Source of the DNA: Sulfitobacter sabulilitoris
GTDB lineage: Bacteria; Pseudomonadota; Alphaproteobacteria; Rhodobacterales; Rhodobacteraceae
Length of the DNA: 64,000 bases
NCBI RefSeq assembly: GCF_005887615.1
Contig: NZ_VANS01000001.1
Coordinates: 1,413,415 to 1,477,414 of the forward strand
Direction: 5' to 3'
Position 1 is the first letter of the stretch. Each line of letters opens with the position of its first letter. The translations under genes and the position numbers were made by a program. Below are positions 1-9,331 of this stretch, piece by piece. The notes beneath the pieces were generated by a model. The model did no database searches. It had not been told where the DNA came from and was given only the letters and a program-made list of their open reading frames with translations.

Positions 1-763
1 GATATTTCTTGGCGTCGATCGACACGGCACCGGCATCGACGGTGATCATCTTGCGCGCCGCCAGAAAGCTGTGCCACCCCAGCGCCTTGCGCGCATCCGC
101 CATATTCTGCGCCACCTGCGCCAATGCCTCAGGGGTAATCCCCAAAGGCTCCAGCAGCGCAAGCGCCTTGCGCGCCTTGACGCGGTCGAATTGCGGGTCT
201 TCGTTGCTGGGATCGTCGATCCAGTCGATGTCTCGCGCGCGCAGATAGGCGCGCAATTCGGCCCGCCCGACATCCAGCATGGGCCGCATCCATGTGATCG
301 TGTTGCGCAGCCGCCGGGGGGTCATCGCGGCCAGGCCATCCACGCCCGCGCCCCGCGCCAGCCGCATCAGCACGGTTTCCGCCTGATCGTCGCGCGTATG
401 GCCCATCGCCACATGGGCGATGCCGTTCGCGTTGGCCCATTCACCGATCAGCCGGTAGCGCGCGGTGCGCGCGGCGTCCTGCAGATTGCCGCGCCCCGAC
501 CAGTCGGTCCACCTTGCGACGGTGTGCGGAATGCCGCGTGCGTCGCAATACGCGGCGACCCGCGCGGCTTCGGCCTGCGAGGCCGGTCGCAGCCCGTGGT
601 CCACCGTGATCGCGGAAACGGCCATGCCGTGCTGGCTGCGCGTGCTGTGAACAATATCCAGCAATGCCATCGAATCCCCACCTCCCGACACCGCAACGCC
701 AATCGCCTGCGGCGGATTTGGCAGAATGTGCCGCAGAACGCGCTGCGTCGGGGAAGACATCAT
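1..763 (-). CDS. tilS: tRNA(Ile)-lysidine synthase TilS, C-terminus beyond window edge
   Basis: TilS converts the wobble cytidine of the CAU-anticodon tRNA-Ile to lysidine using ATP. The frame on the minus strand reads through a PP-loop ATPase motif SGGGDS at residues 26-31 and a downstream GHTRDDQAET segment, both typical of TilS. About 254 residues are present; the C-terminal tRNA-binding domains lie outside the window. Two adjacent ATG codons are possible starts (763 or 760), 4-7 bases after the cpoB stop, so it is the last gene seen of the Tol-Pal transcript. The assignment is firm; the exact start is not. Confidence 0.9.
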   Translation of the reverse strand, partial: MMSSPTQRVLRHILPNPPQAIGVAVSGGGDSMALLDIVHSTRSQHGMAVSAITVDHGLRPASQAEAARVAAYCDARGIPHTVARWTDWSGRGNLQDAARTARYRLIGEWANANGIAHVAMGHTRDDQAETVLMRLARGAGVDGLAAMTPRRLRNTITWMRPMLDVGRAELRAYLRARDIDWIDDPSNEDPQFDRVKARKALALLEPLGITPEALAQVAQNMADARKALGWHSFLAARKMITVDAGAVSIDAKKY

Positions 764-767
764 CGGG

Positions 768-1589
768 CTACGAACATCCCAGGCTGCGCATACGGTCTGC
801 CGCCTCCGTCGCGGAGGGCGCGGCGGGAAAGCGAACCGCCACTTCGCCCAGTGTCACGCAGGCCTCGCCGGTCTGGCCCAGGGCACCCAGCGCCGACCCG
901 AGCTGATAAAGCGCCTGCGGCGCGAGTGCGCCCTCGGGTGCGGCGCTGAAGCTGGCCAGATAGGCGCGGGCCGCCTCGCGGGTATCGCCAAGACTGCTGA
1001 GCGCCTCTCCGCGCCGCAGATAGGCCTCGGCGGCTAGCGGTCCGCCCGGGTAGGTCTGATTGAAGGTCTCAAACTGCGCAGCGGCGCCTCGAAAGTCACC
1101 CGAGGCGAGCGCCTCCTGCGCCCGCTCGAAGTCGGCCTGTTCGCCAATCGCCATCTGCGTCCCGCCGGTGGATGGGGCCGGTGCGGGGGGCGGGGCGCCG
1201 GTCTGACCGCCGCCGCCCAGCGTCGTCGTCTCGCCCAGCGCACCGATATCGCCGCCCTCCAGTTCGACCAGCCGGAACTCGAGGTCCGCGATCCGGCGAG
1301 TGCCGTCGTCGACGATCCGATTAATCCGGTTTTCCATCTCCTCGGTCTTCGAGGTGAGGCGCTGCAATTCGCTTTCCATTGCGTTCACGCGGTCCAGAAC
1401 GCTGCCGGCCCCGGTTGTGGTGGTGGGCGCGCCGGTCGTCGACATCTCGCGTTTGAGGCGCTGAACCTCGACGAACAGCACGTTCAGTTCCTGCCGGATA
1501 TCGGCCAGCGTCTGATCGTCCTGCGCCGCCACCGCACCGGGCAGCAGCAGGGACAGGACAATCGCGAAAACCGGAAGACGAAGAGACAT
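768..1589 (-). CDS. cpoB: Tol-Pal system protein CpoB (YbgF)
   Basis: Periplasmic partner of the Tol-Pal complex that coordinates peptidoglycan synthesis with outer-membrane constriction. The 273-residue product has a signal peptide ending near AVAAQ, an N-terminal coiled-coil stretch (about residues 25-110), a Gly/Pro/Ala-rich linker and C-terminal tetratricopeptide repeats (about 150-270), which is the family architecture. An in-frame ATG at 1616 would overlap pal; the ATG at 1589 is preferred because it follows AAGGTG at good spacing and begins directly with the signal peptide. It sits between pal and tilS, the usual order in Rhodobacterales. Confidence 0.92.
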   Translation of the reverse strand: MSLRLPVFAIVLSLLLPGAVAAQDDQTLADIRQELNVLFVEVQRLKREMSTTGAPTTTTGAGSVLDRVNAMESELQRLTSKTEEMENRINRIVDDGTRRIADLEFRLVELEGGDIGALGETTTLGGGGQTGAPPPAPAPSTGGTQMAIGEQADFERAQEALASGDFRGAAAQFETFNQTYPGGPLAAEAYLRRGEALSSLGDTREAARAYLASFSAAPEGALAPQALYQLGSALGALGQTGEACVTLGEVAVRFPAAPSATEAADRMRSLGCS

Positions 1590-1599
1590 GACATGCACC

Positions 1600-2133
1600 T
1601 TAGCTTGACAGACCACCGGCCAGCACGGTCACCGCGCGGCGGTTCTTGGCATAGCAGGCCTCGACGCTGCAAACTTCGATCGGGCGCTCCTTGCCATAGC
1701 TGATGGTTCTGAGCCGCGCCCCCGACACGCCCTTGGACACAAGGTATTCGCGCGCCGAATTCGCGCGCCGCTCGCCCAGCGCGATGTTGTATTCGCGGGT
1801 GCCCTGCTCGTCGGCGTGGCCTTCGATGATGGCGGTGAAATCGGCGTTCTGCATCAGCCAGGCCGCCTGGTTGTCCAGCGTGGCGCGGCCCTCGGGCGTC
1901 AGGTTCGACTGATCGACGGGAAACAGCACCCGGTCGCCCACGGCCTGCTGGAAATAGGCCACCGACCGCGGGTCGGATGCGCTGCCGGGTGCAAAGGCGC
2001 CGGCCCCCGCGCCCGCGCCCGCGGTGCCCGCCAGCGCATCGTCGCCCGGCCCGAAGCGGTTGGGGTTGGTACAGGCGGCCAGCGCGAGCCCCGCCACCAG
2101 GAATAGAACACTGCGCGTCACTGTCATGGTCAT
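1600..2133 (-). CDS. pal: Peptidoglycan-associated lipoprotein Pal
   Basis: Outer-membrane lipoprotein that binds peptidoglycan and TolB. From the ATG at 2133 the 177-residue product starts with a lipoprotein signal and lipobox LAAC (lipidated Cys21), a short Gly/Ala-rich linker, then an OmpA-like domain with the signature IIEGHADEQGTREYN and ALGERRA. The ATG at 2160 would add nine residues in front of the signal sequence, so 2133 (or 2127) is more likely. It has its own candidate promoter at 2179-2207 besides read-through from tolB. Confidence 0.95.
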   Translation of the reverse strand: MTMTVTRSVLFLVAGLALAACTNPNRFGPGDDALAGTAGAGAGAGAFAPGSASDPRSVAYFQQAVGDRVLFPVDQSNLTPEGRATLDNQAAWLMQNADFTAIIEGHADEQGTREYNIALGERRANSAREYLVSKGVSGARLRTISYGKERPIEVCSVEACYAKNRRAVTVLAGGLSS

Positions 2134-2178
2134 GTCGATAAGCCTCTTACTGCGCTGCAAAGCGTATTGTTTTGAAGG

Positions 2179-2207
2179 GTTTTACCACAGGTATGCGGCC
2201 TTGTGAA
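2179..2207 (-). promoter_or_regulatory. Candidate sigma-70 promoter of pal
   Basis: On the minus strand TTCACA (2207-2202) and TAAAAC (2184-2179) are separated by 17 bases and lie about 50 bases upstream of the pal start, in the 88-base gap after tolB. The match is 5/6 to the -35 and 4/6 to the -10 consensus. This is inferred from sequence only. Confidence 0.4.
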
Positions 2208-2221
2208 CGCATCCCGAACGG

Positions 2222-3553
2222 TCATTTCTGCAAGGGCGACCACGACGGGTCCGATGCGCCGTCCGGCGTCGGCACCGGTCGCAGGTTGCGCCCCGAAATA
2301 TCCACCGAATAAAGCGCCGATTGCCCTCCGGCGCCTTGGGTTTCACGGGTGAACATGATGACCCGGCCATTGGGCGCCCAGGTGGGCCCCTCATCCAGGA
2401 ACGACGCGGTCAGCAAACGCTCCTCGGACCCATCGGTGCGCATGACGCCGATGTGAAAGCGGCCGTTGTTTTGCTTGGTGAATGCGATCAGATCGCCGCG
2501 CGGCGACCACACCGGCGTGCCATAGCGCCCCTCGCCGAAGGAAATCCGGCGCGCTTCGCCACCGCTGGCGGGCATCACGTAAAGCTGCTGCGAGCCGGAC
2601 CGGTCGCTCTCGAACACGATCTGGGTGCCGTCGGGCGAATAGCTGGGCGCGGTTTCGATCGACGGCGCCGAGGTCAACCGCACCGCCTGCTGGCTGTTGA
2701 CATCCATGGCAAAGATGTCGGTGTTGCCGCCCTGCGAGATCGAATAGACCACCGTCTGCCCGTTGGGCGCAAAGCGTGGCGCAAAGCTCATGGTCCCGTC
2801 CTGACTGTCGAGCGCGCGGCGTTGCACCGATCCCACATCGAGCAGGTAGATCCGCGGGAAACCGCTTTCGTAGCTGGTGTAAAGCACACGGTCGCCGCTG
2901 GGCGAAAACCGGGGCGCCAAAACGATGGACCGGCTGTCGGTCAGGTACTGCACGCCCGCGCCATCGTAATCCATGATCGCCAGCCGCTTTTGCCGCGCGT
3001 CCTTTGGGCCGGTCTCCGACACGAACACCACGCGACTGTCGAAATAGCCGCCCTCCCCGGTGATCCGGCTATAGACCGCGTCGGACACCTTGTGCGCCAT
3101 GCGCCGCCAGCCATCCACGGTGCCCGAAAACTGCAGGCCGGAGCCAAGCTCCGATCCGGCGAACACGTCGTAGAGCCGGAATTTCACGTTGAGCGTGTTG
3201 CCCTGGACGTTGACCGCCCCGGTGATGAGCGCCTGCGCGTTGATCGCCTTCCAGTCGGCGTATTGGACCGGTGCGCCAAAGCTGCCGACGGTGCTGATGA
3301 AAGCCGTGGCCGGCAGTTCCCGAAACAGCCCGGTTCCGGACAGATCCGCCGCGACCACCCGCGAGATCTGGGCCGCCATCTCCGCCGAGCCGGCGGTTTC
3401 CGCCTCGAACTGGGGCACGGCAAAGGGCAAGGGTTCGATCACACCCTCGGTGATTTCGATCCTGAGCGGTCCCTGGCTTTGCGCGCTGGCAAATCCGGCG
3501 CCCGTGGCCGCCATCGCCATCGCAAGGCACAGTGTCAAAGCACGTTGTATCAT
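2222..3553 (-). CDS. tolB: Tol-Pal system beta-propeller protein TolB
   Basis: Periplasmic Tol-Pal component that contacts Pal and TolA. The 443-residue product has a signal peptide (about residues 1-24), a TolB N-terminal domain (about 28-150) and a run of PD40/WD40-like repeats, visible as recurring [46 protein letters not shown] and [10 protein letters not shown] blades. Length fits the family (about 430-450). The start codon overlaps the tolA stop by ATGA, indicating translational coupling. Confidence 0.96.
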   Translation of the reverse strand: MIQRALTLCLAMAMAATGAGFASAQSQGPLRIEITEGVIEPLPFAVPQFEAETAGSAEMAAQISRVVAADLSGTGLFRELPATAFISTVGSFGAPVQYADWKAINAQALITGAVNVQGNTLNVKFRLYDVFAGSELGSGLQFSGTVDGWRRMAHKVSDAVYSRITGEGGYFDSRVVFVSETGPKDARQKRLAIMDYDGAGVQYLTDSRSIVLAPRFSPSGDRVLYTSYESGFPRIYLLDVGSVQRRALDSQDGTMSFAPRFAPNGQTVVYSISQGGNTDIFAMDVNSQQAVRLTSAPSIETAPSYSPDGTQIVFESDRSGSQQLYVMPASGGEARRISFGEGRYGTPVWSPRGDLIAFTKQNNGRFHIGVMRTDGSEERLLTASFLDEGPTWAPNGRVIMFTRETQGAGGQSALYSVDISGRNLRPVPTPDGASDPSWSPLQK

Positions 3554-4707
3554 TTGTTCCGCATCCTTTCGGGATTGAACGTAATCTCAATGTCCTGCCA
3601 TTGGCCAAACTTTTCCTGCGGCAGATCAAAGCCTTTCGACCCGCACAGAATGATCGCCCGGCGGGCGGCCTCGAAGGCCTGCCGCGCCGCCCCCTCCGAT
3701 CCGCCGGAGCTGGACGCAAGGCGGATGGACGCATTGATGGGTTTGCCATCGGGCTGCATGCCGACGCTGACGACCACGATCGTGCGCAGCGCCTCGGACG
3801 ACAGCGACCCCACATTCCAGCAACTGGAGACCGCAACCCGCAGCGCCTCGCGCTCTCCCGAGGTCAGCGGCGGGCCTTGCGGTGCCGCGGGCGCCGGGGC
3901 GGATGGCGTGGCGGCGCCCAGCGCTTCGGCCAGCGCATCGTTGATTGCGCTTTTGTCCGCCTGCGCGGCGGGCGCGGCGGCGGGTTCGGGCGCGGCGGCG
4001 GTCGGTTGCGCCGGCGTCGTGTCCTCGACCCGTGCCGTTTCCGGCAGGGGATCGGGCCGGCGGCTTGGCGGACGCGACGACTGCCTGGGGGCAGCGGCGG
4101 GCTTTTCCGCTTCGGTCACGATCTCGGTCGCGGCGGCCTCGGGGGCCGTCGCCTCGCGTGGCTCCTCCACCGCCTCGCCCTCGGTCGAGGGCGCAATCGC
4201 CTCCTGCGCGACCTCGTCCGGGGTGGCTTCGGGCTCGGGCTGGGCCACCGGCTCGGGCGCGACGCGTTCGCTGGCGCGCGGCACCGGCCGGTCGCTCACG
4301 TCCGGCACCAGAACGGCAACCTCCGACGGCGGTTCTGGCAATACCGGTGCGGTGTCGCTGACATCGGCGCGCGGCGGCTGCGGCGGCGCGGGCTCGGCCG
4401 CTTGCGGCGGAACCTCGGCCGGGGGCGTGGGGGATTGCGCGGGCGCTGTCTGCGCGGTGGCCTGATCCGTGGCGGGGCTCACGTCCGGTGCCTGCGGTGC
4501 CTCCTGCGGCGCAGCGGGTTGGGCGACCTCGGTCACCGATTGCGGCCCCGTCTGTGCGGCCATCATCGCCTCGTATTCGGCCTGCGAAATCACCGACACC
4601 GGGGTCATGTCGATCGGCAAAGGCTCGGCCGCGAACACATCGCCCAGCAAAAGCCACCCGATGAGCGCCAGATGGCCCACCCCCGATATGTAATGACCGG
4701 CGTGCAC
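3550..4707 (-). CDS. tolA: Tol-Pal system protein TolA
   Basis: Inner-membrane protein that spans the periplasm and transmits TolQR-derived energy to TolB/Pal. The 385-residue product has one N-terminal membrane segment (about residues 8-27, around [15 protein letters not shown]), a long low-complexity region rich in Ala, Pro and Glu (about 45-290), and a compact C-terminal TolA/TonB-like domain (about 295-385) with two cysteines (SSCWN and ILCG). It follows tolR by 6 bases and overlaps tolB by 4. The middle region diverges freely in this family, so position and architecture carry the call. Confidence 0.9.
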   Translation of the reverse strand: MHAGHYISGVGHLALIGWLLLGDVFAAEPLPIDMTPVSVISQAEYEAMMAAQTGPQSVTEVAQPAAPQEAPQAPDVSPATDQATAQTAPAQSPTPPAEVPPQAAEPAPPQPPRADVSDTAPVLPEPPSEVAVLVPDVSDRPVPRASERVAPEPVAQPEPEATPDEVAQEAIAPSTEGEAVEEPREATAPEAAATEIVTEAEKPAAAPRQSSRPPSRRPDPLPETARVEDTTPAQPTAAAPEPAAAPAAQADKSAINDALAEALGAATPSAPAPAAPQGPPLTSGEREALRVAVSSCWNVGSLSSEALRTIVVVSVGMQPDGKPINASIRLASSSGGSEGAARQAFEAARRAIILCGSKGFDLPQEKFGQWQDIEITFNPERMRNK

Positions 4708-4713
4708 CCTGTC

Positions 4714-5202
4714 CTACCTGTCGCCGGCGCCGCCGCCATCCAGCGACGGGCCGCCAATGTCCGTGACCAGACCGATGTTGGAAAACCCGCCCGCGTTCAG
4801 CGCGCCCATCACCTGCATCACCTGCAGGTACGGCACCGCGCCATCCGCGCGCAGGAACACGCGGTCGCTGGTCCGCTCCGCGGCAATGGCGCGCAGTTTC
4901 GGGATCAGGTCGTCGCGGGCTGTCTCTGTCGTCTGGATCTGCACGCCGCCATCCGCCGTGATGGTGACGGTCAGCGGTTCTTCCTGATCGGCGGGCAGCG
5001 CGCCGGCGGCTGTTTTCGGCAGCTCCACCGGCACACCCACCGTCAGCAGCGGGGCCGCCACCATGAAGATGATCAGCAACACCAGCATCACGTCCACGAA
5101 GGGCGTCACGTTGATCTCCGCCATCGGCAGCGCGCGCGCCCGTCCCCGACGCCTGCGCCGGGTGCCGCCACCCTCAGCCTTCGGGAGCCCCGCCGCACCC
5201 AT
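4714..5202 (-). CDS. tolR: Tol-Pal system protein TolR (ExbD family)
   Basis: Proton-channel subunit of the TolQRA motor. The 162-residue product has a basic N-terminus, a single membrane helix beginning INVTPFVDVMLVLL that carries the conserved proton-path aspartate, and a periplasmic domain. It is slightly longer than the usual 140-150 residues because of an N-terminal extension rich in Arg and Gly; a downstream ATG at the MAEINVT segment would give a product of more usual length. It lies 3 bases after tolQ. Confidence 0.95.
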   Translation of the reverse strand: MGAAGLPKAEGGGTRRRRRGRARALPMAEINVTPFVDVMLVLLIIFMVAAPLLTVGVPVELPKTAAGALPADQEEPLTVTITADGGVQIQTTETARDDLIPKLRAIAAERTSDRVFLRADGAVPYLQVMQVMGALNAGGFSNIGLVTDIGGPSLDGGGAGDR

Positions 5203-5205
5203 CGC

Positions 5206-5901
5206 TCAACTGTCCAACTGGCGGCTGAGGATCGTCGCGAATTCGTCGGCAAACGCCTCGTATCCGGCAAGGATACGGTCGCAATCGCTGCTCAGCTTGT
5301 TGTAGAAAATGACCGCGGGGATCGCGGCCAGCAGGCCCAGACCGGTGGCCAAGAGCGCCTCGGCGATGCCGGGGGCCACGACGGCCAGGTTGGTATTCTG
5401 CTGCTCGGCGATCTCGATAAAGGCGTTCATGATGCCGACCACGGTGCCGAACAGACCGATGAACGGCGCGGTCGATCCCACCGTTGCCAGCACCGGCAGC
5501 CCCCGGCGCAGATCGTCGGCCTCCTTGTTGATCGCCACGTCCATGCTGCGGTCGATGCGCGCGGTGGCCCCGGCGATCAGCCCGCCGTCGTCGCGGTGCG
5601 ACCGGCGCCATTCCATCATTCCCGCGGCAAAGATTTTCTCCGACCGGCCATCCGGCGCGCTGCCAAGGGTGTCGAACAACCCGTCCAGCGGCTCGCCCGA
5701 CCAGAACGCACCATCAAAGGCACCGGCCTCGGCGCGGGCGCGCCGGAAGGTCATCAGCTTCATCACGATGATCGACCACGACCAGAACGAGGCGACGATC
5801 AACATGATCATCACCAGTTTCACAACGATTGTCGCACGGGCGAACAGCCCCCACATCGAAAAATCGACATGCTGCGCGACGGCCAGCGTTTCTGCTTCCA
5901 T
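5206..5901 (-). CDS. tolQ: Tol-Pal system protein TolQ (ExbB/MotA family)
   Basis: Inner-membrane proton-channel subunit partnering TolR. The 231-residue product has three predicted membrane segments (about residues 15-40, 135-155 and 170-190) and the family core with GSTAPFIGLFGTVVGIM followed by GIAEALLATGLGLLAAIPAV. It is first of the closely packed tolQRAB block, and a stem-loop separates it from ybgC upstream. Confidence 0.96.
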   Translation of the reverse strand: MEAETLAVAQHVDFSMWGLFARATIVVKLVMIMLIVASFWSWSIIVMKLMTFRRARAEAGAFDGAFWSGEPLDGLFDTLGSAPDGRSEKIFAAGMMEWRRSHRDDGGLIAGATARIDRSMDVAINKEADDLRRGLPVLATVGSTAPFIGLFGTVVGIMNAFIEIAEQQNTNLAVVAPGIAEALLATGLGLLAAIPAVIFYNKLSSDCDRILAGYEAFADEFATILSRQLDS

Positions 5902-5974
5902 GGACCTGCTCTTTGCTCAATTCCGGATGGGGCTGCTTGTGTGCCCTCGTTTGAGCGTCAAGCTAACGCAGGGC

Positions 5975-6001
5975 AACGCCTATTGCTATCACTTAGGCGT
6001 T
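5975..6001 (-). promoter_or_regulatory. Stem-loop between ybgC and tolQ
   Basis: Perfect 8-base arms AACGCCTA and TAGGCGTT flank an 11-base loop and begin at the ybgC stop codon. There is no T-run, so it looks like an attenuating or mRNA-stabilising hairpin rather than a full intrinsic terminator. The remaining leader to tolQ (about 70 bases) could hold a tolQ promoter, but no clear -35/-10 pair was seen. Confidence 0.5.
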
Positions 6002-6419
6002 ATTGCGCCGCATCCCCGCTCATTGAGCGAAGTTTCGCTGGCAGACGCGCGGCCCGGCCGCTGGCGCCGATGCACACGATCGTCACATCGGCCCGAAACA
6101 GCACCGTTTCGTCGCGGCAGACCTCCTGCCCCATGATCATGCGCGCCGAGCCGACCGATTGCAGCCATGTGCGCACCTCGAGCGCGTCGTCAAATCGCGC
6201 GGGCGCAATGTAATCCGCCTCCACCCGGCGCACGGCGAACACCACGCCTTCGGCTTTCATCGCAAGCTGGTCGATACCCAGACCGCGCACCCAATCGCTG
6301 CGCCCCCTCTCGATATAACGCAGGTAATTCGCGTAATAGACGATGCCGGCCATGTCGGTGTCTTCGTAATAGACCCGGATCGGCAGGCGGTGCACCTGCC
6401 CCCCGGCCGCGCCGCTCAT
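6000..6419 (-). CDS. ybgC: Tol-Pal-associated acyl-CoA thioesterase YbgC
   Basis: Small hotdog-fold thioesterase linked genetically to Tol-Pal; the family hydrolyses short-chain or hydroxybenzoyl-type acyl-CoA thioesters. The 139-residue product carries the 4-hydroxybenzoyl-CoA thioesterase signature YYEDTDMAGIVYYANYL, including the catalytic Asp, near residues 18-34. Length is normal (130-140). Its ATG overlaps the stop of the upstream gene by ATGA. Confidence 0.93.
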   Translation of the reverse strand: MSGAAGGQVHRLPIRVYYEDTDMAGIVYYANYLRYIERGRSDWVRGLGIDQLAMKAEGVVFAVRRVEADYIAPARFDDALEVRTWLQSVGSARMIMGQEVCRDETVLFRADVTIVCIGASGRAARLPAKLRSMSGDAAQ

Positions 6420-7039
6420 TGCACCGCTCCGATCCGCGCCGCCAGACGTAGCGCATGGCTCGGGTCCTGCGCCGCTGCGGGCAGCACCGGATCATAGGCC
6501 GCGCGCACCAACCCGGCGATGTCGGGCCGCAGGATCGTGCGGTCGCCCGCAACCGCCAGCGGCGAGCGGTCGCGGAACGCGGTGTCCGACCACAGCAGGA
6601 TGGACTGCACGATCTGGCTCAGCGCCAGCGTCTCCGCCGGCACCGCGCTCAAGTGCGCGTCCATGCGCAGGAACACGAAGCACGCCTTGATCGCGCCCTG
6701 CGCATCGAACCGGAAAATCCGGTACTGGTTGGCCTCCGCCTCCCGCAACCGCGCGACAAGCGGCTCCAGGTCGGGAATCAGCCGGTCCAGCCCCTTCACC
6801 TCCGGCAATTCCGACCAGTCCTGAAAGAAAAACACCATAAGGTTGCTGCCCAGTTCCGGGTCCGTTTCGGCCATCTCGTGCCGGGCGAGCGTCACGACGG
6901 CCTCAAGCGCGCCCTTGACCACCGAAAGCGTCTCGTCCTGGACGCCAAAGACCACCGGTGCGATGGGCCGCCCCCAACGCGCACAGGCAAAGCTGCCGTC
7001 GGACCGTGTGAACAGGGCTTCGATGTCGTCTGCTGTCAT
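6416..7039 (-). CDS. Conserved hypothetical protein between ruvB and ybgC
   Basis: A 207-residue soluble protein that I do not recognise. It starts MTADDIEALF; the ATG at 7039 is chosen over one at 7144 because it follows a GGAAGACAAG ribosome-binding sequence and the upstream extension would run into ruvB. There are no membrane segments or signal peptide. Conserved-looking stretches include GSNLMVFFFQDW and YRIFRFDAQGAIKACFVFLRMD. It is coupled to ybgC by an ATGA overlap, so a link to ruvCAB or Tol-Pal is suggested by position only. Confidence 0.75.
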   Translation of the reverse strand: MTADDIEALFTRSDGSFACARWGRPIAPVVFGVQDETLSVVKGALEAVVTLARHEMAETDPELGSNLMVFFFQDWSELPEVKGLDRLIPDLEPLVARLREAEANQYRIFRFDAQGAIKACFVFLRMDAHLSAVPAETLALSQIVQSILLWSDTAFRDRSPLAVAGDRTILRPDIAGLVRAAYDPVLPAAAQDPSHALRLAARIGAVQ

Positions 7040-7040
7040 C

Positions 7041-7080
7041 TTGTCTTCCAAATGGAAAGAAATACCGCCGCCGGAGGCAT
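7041..7080 (-). repeat. Dispersed 3'-flanking element, copy 1 (after ruvB)
   Basis: Read on the minus strand it contains GCCTCCGGCGGCGGTATTT followed by CCATTTGGAAGACAAG, closely matching copies near 14160, 24290 and 50830. It follows the ruvB stop in the same orientation. Unlike two of the other copies it has no strong GC hairpin in front. Its GGAAG end serves as ribosome-binding site of the next gene. Confidence 0.55.
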
Positions 7081-7100
7081 AGAATCTCTCTCCCGCCGCT

Positions 7101-8123
7101 TCAACCAAAGAGATCGCTCCGAGGCTTGGGCGGCGCCATTCCAAGGTGGGACCACGCCTTCTGGGCCAGCATCCGCCCCCGCGGCGTCCGCTGGATCAGC
7201 CCCTGCTGCAACAGATACGGCTCGATCACCTCTTCCAGCGCGTCGCGCGCCTCCGACAGGGCCGCGCTCAGCGTTTCGATTCCGACCGGGCCGCCCTGGT
7301 AATTCTCCGCGATCAACCGCAGATACCGCCGGTCGGCCCCATCGAGGCCCAGGTGATCGACCCCCAGCCGCGTCAGCGCCATGTCCGCCAGCGCCTGCGT
7401 CACCCGCCCGTCGCCTTCGACCACCGCGAAATCCACCACGCGGCGCAGCAGTCGCCCCGCGATGCGCGGTGTGCCGCGCGCACGCCGCGCGATCTCGCGC
7501 GCGCCGCCCTCATCGGCGGGCGCGCCCAGCTTGCGGGCATTTCTGTCCACGATGATGAAAAGCTCGTCCTCGGTGTAGAACTGCAACCGCGTGGGAATGC
7601 CGAAGCGGTCGCGCAGCGGCGTGGTCAGCAAGCCCATGCGCGTCGTCGCCCCCACCAGCGTGAAGGGTTGCAATTCGATCCGCACGGTGCGCGCGGCCGG
7701 TCCCTCGCCGATCACCAGATCCAGCTCGAAATCCTCCAGAGCGGGATAAAGCACCTCCTCCACCGCCGGGTTGAGGCGATGGATCTCGTCGATGAACAGC
7801 ACATCGCGCGAGTCCAGGTTGGTCAGGATCGCCGCCAGGTCGCCGGCCTTGGCCAGCACCGGGCCCGACGTCATGCGGAAATTCACGCCCAGTTCGCGTG
7901 CCATGATCTGCGCCAGCGTCGTCTTGCCCAATCCGGGCGGGCCATGGAACAGCGTGTGATCCATCGCCTCCCCGCGCTGGCGGGCGGACTGGATGAACAC
8001 CTTGAGGTTCGCCCGTGCCTCGGCCTGGCCGACGAATTCGTCGAGCATCTGCGGACGCAGCGCACGGTCGTTGTCCTCGGGCAAGGGTGCGGCGCGCAGG
8101 GTGGGATCAGCTTCGGTCATCAT
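7101..8123 (-). CDS. ruvB: Holliday junction branch migration helicase RuvB
   Basis: AAA+ ATPase motor of the RuvABC resolvasome. The 340-residue product has Walker [10 protein letters not shown] (residues 61-69), Walker B DEIHRL, the sensor region ATTRMG and a C-terminal winged helix ending around QRTPRGR. Two ATG codons (8123, 8120) follow a GAGGAG ribosome-binding site. It is 30 bases downstream of ruvA. Confidence 0.98.
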   Translation of the reverse strand: MMTEADPTLRAAPLPEDNDRALRPQMLDEFVGQAEARANLKVFIQSARQRGEAMDHTLFHGPPGLGKTTLAQIMARELGVNFRMTSGPVLAKAGDLAAILTNLDSRDVLFIDEIHRLNPAVEEVLYPALEDFELDLVIGEGPAARTVRIELQPFTLVGATTRMGLLTTPLRDRFGIPTRLQFYTEDELFIIVDRNARKLGAPADEGGAREIARRARGTPRIAGRLLRRVVDFAVVEGDGRVTQALADMALTRLGVDHLGLDGADRRYLRLIAENYQGGPVGIETLSAALSEARDALEEVIEPYLLQQGLIQRTPRGRMLAQKAWSHLGMAPPKPRSDLFG

Positions 8124-8153
8124 GGCTCCTCGCGCCGTGGGTCGCCCCCGACC

Positions 8154-8828
8154 TTATCCTTTCGGCGCCAGCAGTTTCAACGCCGCGCGGATCAGTGTCG
8201 GGGTGTCGGCGTCCGGCGCGTCGCCCGCGGCCTGCGCCACCGCGCCCGCGGCGTCGCCGGGGCCGTAGCCCAGGTTCGACAAGGCCGACAGCGCCTCCGA
8301 CTGGGCCGAGGCGTTGGGACTGGCGGATGCGGCGGGGGTGGCCGTGGGCATCTCGATCACCTCGTTCGCCGCCTCGGCCAGCGCATCGCCGCCGGCCTGT
8401 GCGAGCGTTCCGCCCATCGCCATCACGCCCGGCGCCTTGTCCTTGAGGTCGAGCACGACGCGCTGCGCGATCTTGGGGCCGACGCCCTTGGCCGCCTTGA
8501 CCGCGTTCCAGTCGCCCAGCGCTATCGCGCGGCTGACGCCATCGGGGCCCAGCGCCCCCAGAATGGCCAGCGATGCCTTGGCGCCTATGCCCTGAACGCT
8601 TGTCAGCAGGCGGTGCCATTCCTTTTCCGCCAGCGTGAGAAAGCCGAAAAGCTGCATCAGATCCTCGCGCACCACCAGGTCGGTGTAGAGCGCCGTCACC
8701 TCGCCCACGCCGGGCAACGCGGCCAGCGTGCGGTCCGAGCAATAGACCAGGTATCCGACACCGCGCACGTCGATCAGCACGTGATCGGGCGCGCGGTACT
8801 CGATCCGCCCTGTAATCTTGCCGATCAT
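8154..8828 (-). CDS. ruvA: Holliday junction branch migration protein RuvA
   Basis: Tetrameric Holliday-junction-binding subunit that loads RuvB. The 224-residue product has the N-terminal OB domain ([11 protein letters not shown]), helix-hairpin-helix motifs around [18 protein letters not shown] and [18 protein letters not shown], a variable Ala-rich linker and the C-terminal RuvB-contact domain. Its start overlaps the ruvC stop by ATGA. Confidence 0.97.
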   Translation of the reverse strand: MIGKITGRIEYRAPDHVLIDVRGVGYLVYCSDRTLAALPGVGEVTALYTDLVVREDLMQLFGFLTLAEKEWHRLLTSVQGIGAKASLAILGALGPDGVSRAIALGDWNAVKAAKGVGPKIAQRVVLDLKDKAPGVMAMGGTLAQAGGDALAEAANEVIEMPTATPAASASPNASAQSEALSALSNLGYGPGDAAGAVAQAAGDAPDADTPTLIRAALKLLAPKG

Positions 8829-9331
8829 GCGCGCGCACGCTCGACCGCGGCGGCGAAACTGCTCGCCCCGCCGTGATGGGCGTGGCAGATCGCGATGGCC
8901 AGCGCGTCGGCGGCATCCGGACCGTTCAGCTCAACTCCCGGCAATTGCAGGCGCACCATGTACTGCACCTGCACCTTGTCGGCGTGGCCCGCGCCCACGA
9001 CGGTCTTTTTCACCGTGTTGGGAGAATATTCGCCCACCGGCAGCCCGGCCTGCGCCGGGACCAGCATCGCGATGCCGCGCGCCTGCCCAAGCTTCAGCGT
9101 GCCCGCCCCGTCCTTGTTGACAAAGGTCTGTTCGACGGCCGCGGCCTGCGGGCGGTAGCGCGCGATCACCGCGCTCAATTGGCTGTGCAGCGACAAGAGC
9201 CGCATCGCGAGGTCCGAGCCGTCGGACACGCAGGTGCCGTTGGCGACATGGCTGAGCTTGCTGCCCGCAACGTCGATCACGCCCCAGCCCGTGTTCTTGA
9301 GCCCCGGATCAATGCCTATCACCCGTATCAT
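8825..9331 (-). CDS. ruvC: Crossover junction endodeoxyribonuclease RuvC
   Basis: Holliday-junction resolvase. From the ATG at 9331 the 168-residue product begins [17 protein letters not shown] with the first catalytic Asp, followed by the EQTFVN glutamate and C-terminal acidic residues ([16 protein letters not shown]). An ATG at 9379 would add 16 residues before the universally N-terminal IGIDPG motif, so 9331 is preferred. First gene of the ruvCAB/Tol-Pal run. Confidence 0.96.
   Translation of the reverse strand: MIRVIGIDPGLKNTGWGVIDVAGSKLSHVANGTCVSDGSDLAMRLLSLHSQLSAVIARYRPQAAAVEQTFVNKDGAGTLKLGQARGIAMLVPAQAGLPVGEYSPNTVKKTVVGAGHADKVQVQYMVRLQLPGVELNGPDAADALAIAICHAHHGGASSFAAAVERARA

Noticed and set aside
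3532-6213. Plus-strand open frame of 893 codons opposite tolA, tolR and tolQ
   Set aside because: It overlaps three recognised Tol genes completely and has repetitive Arg/Gly-rich sequence produced by the Ala/Pro/Glu-rich tolA region.
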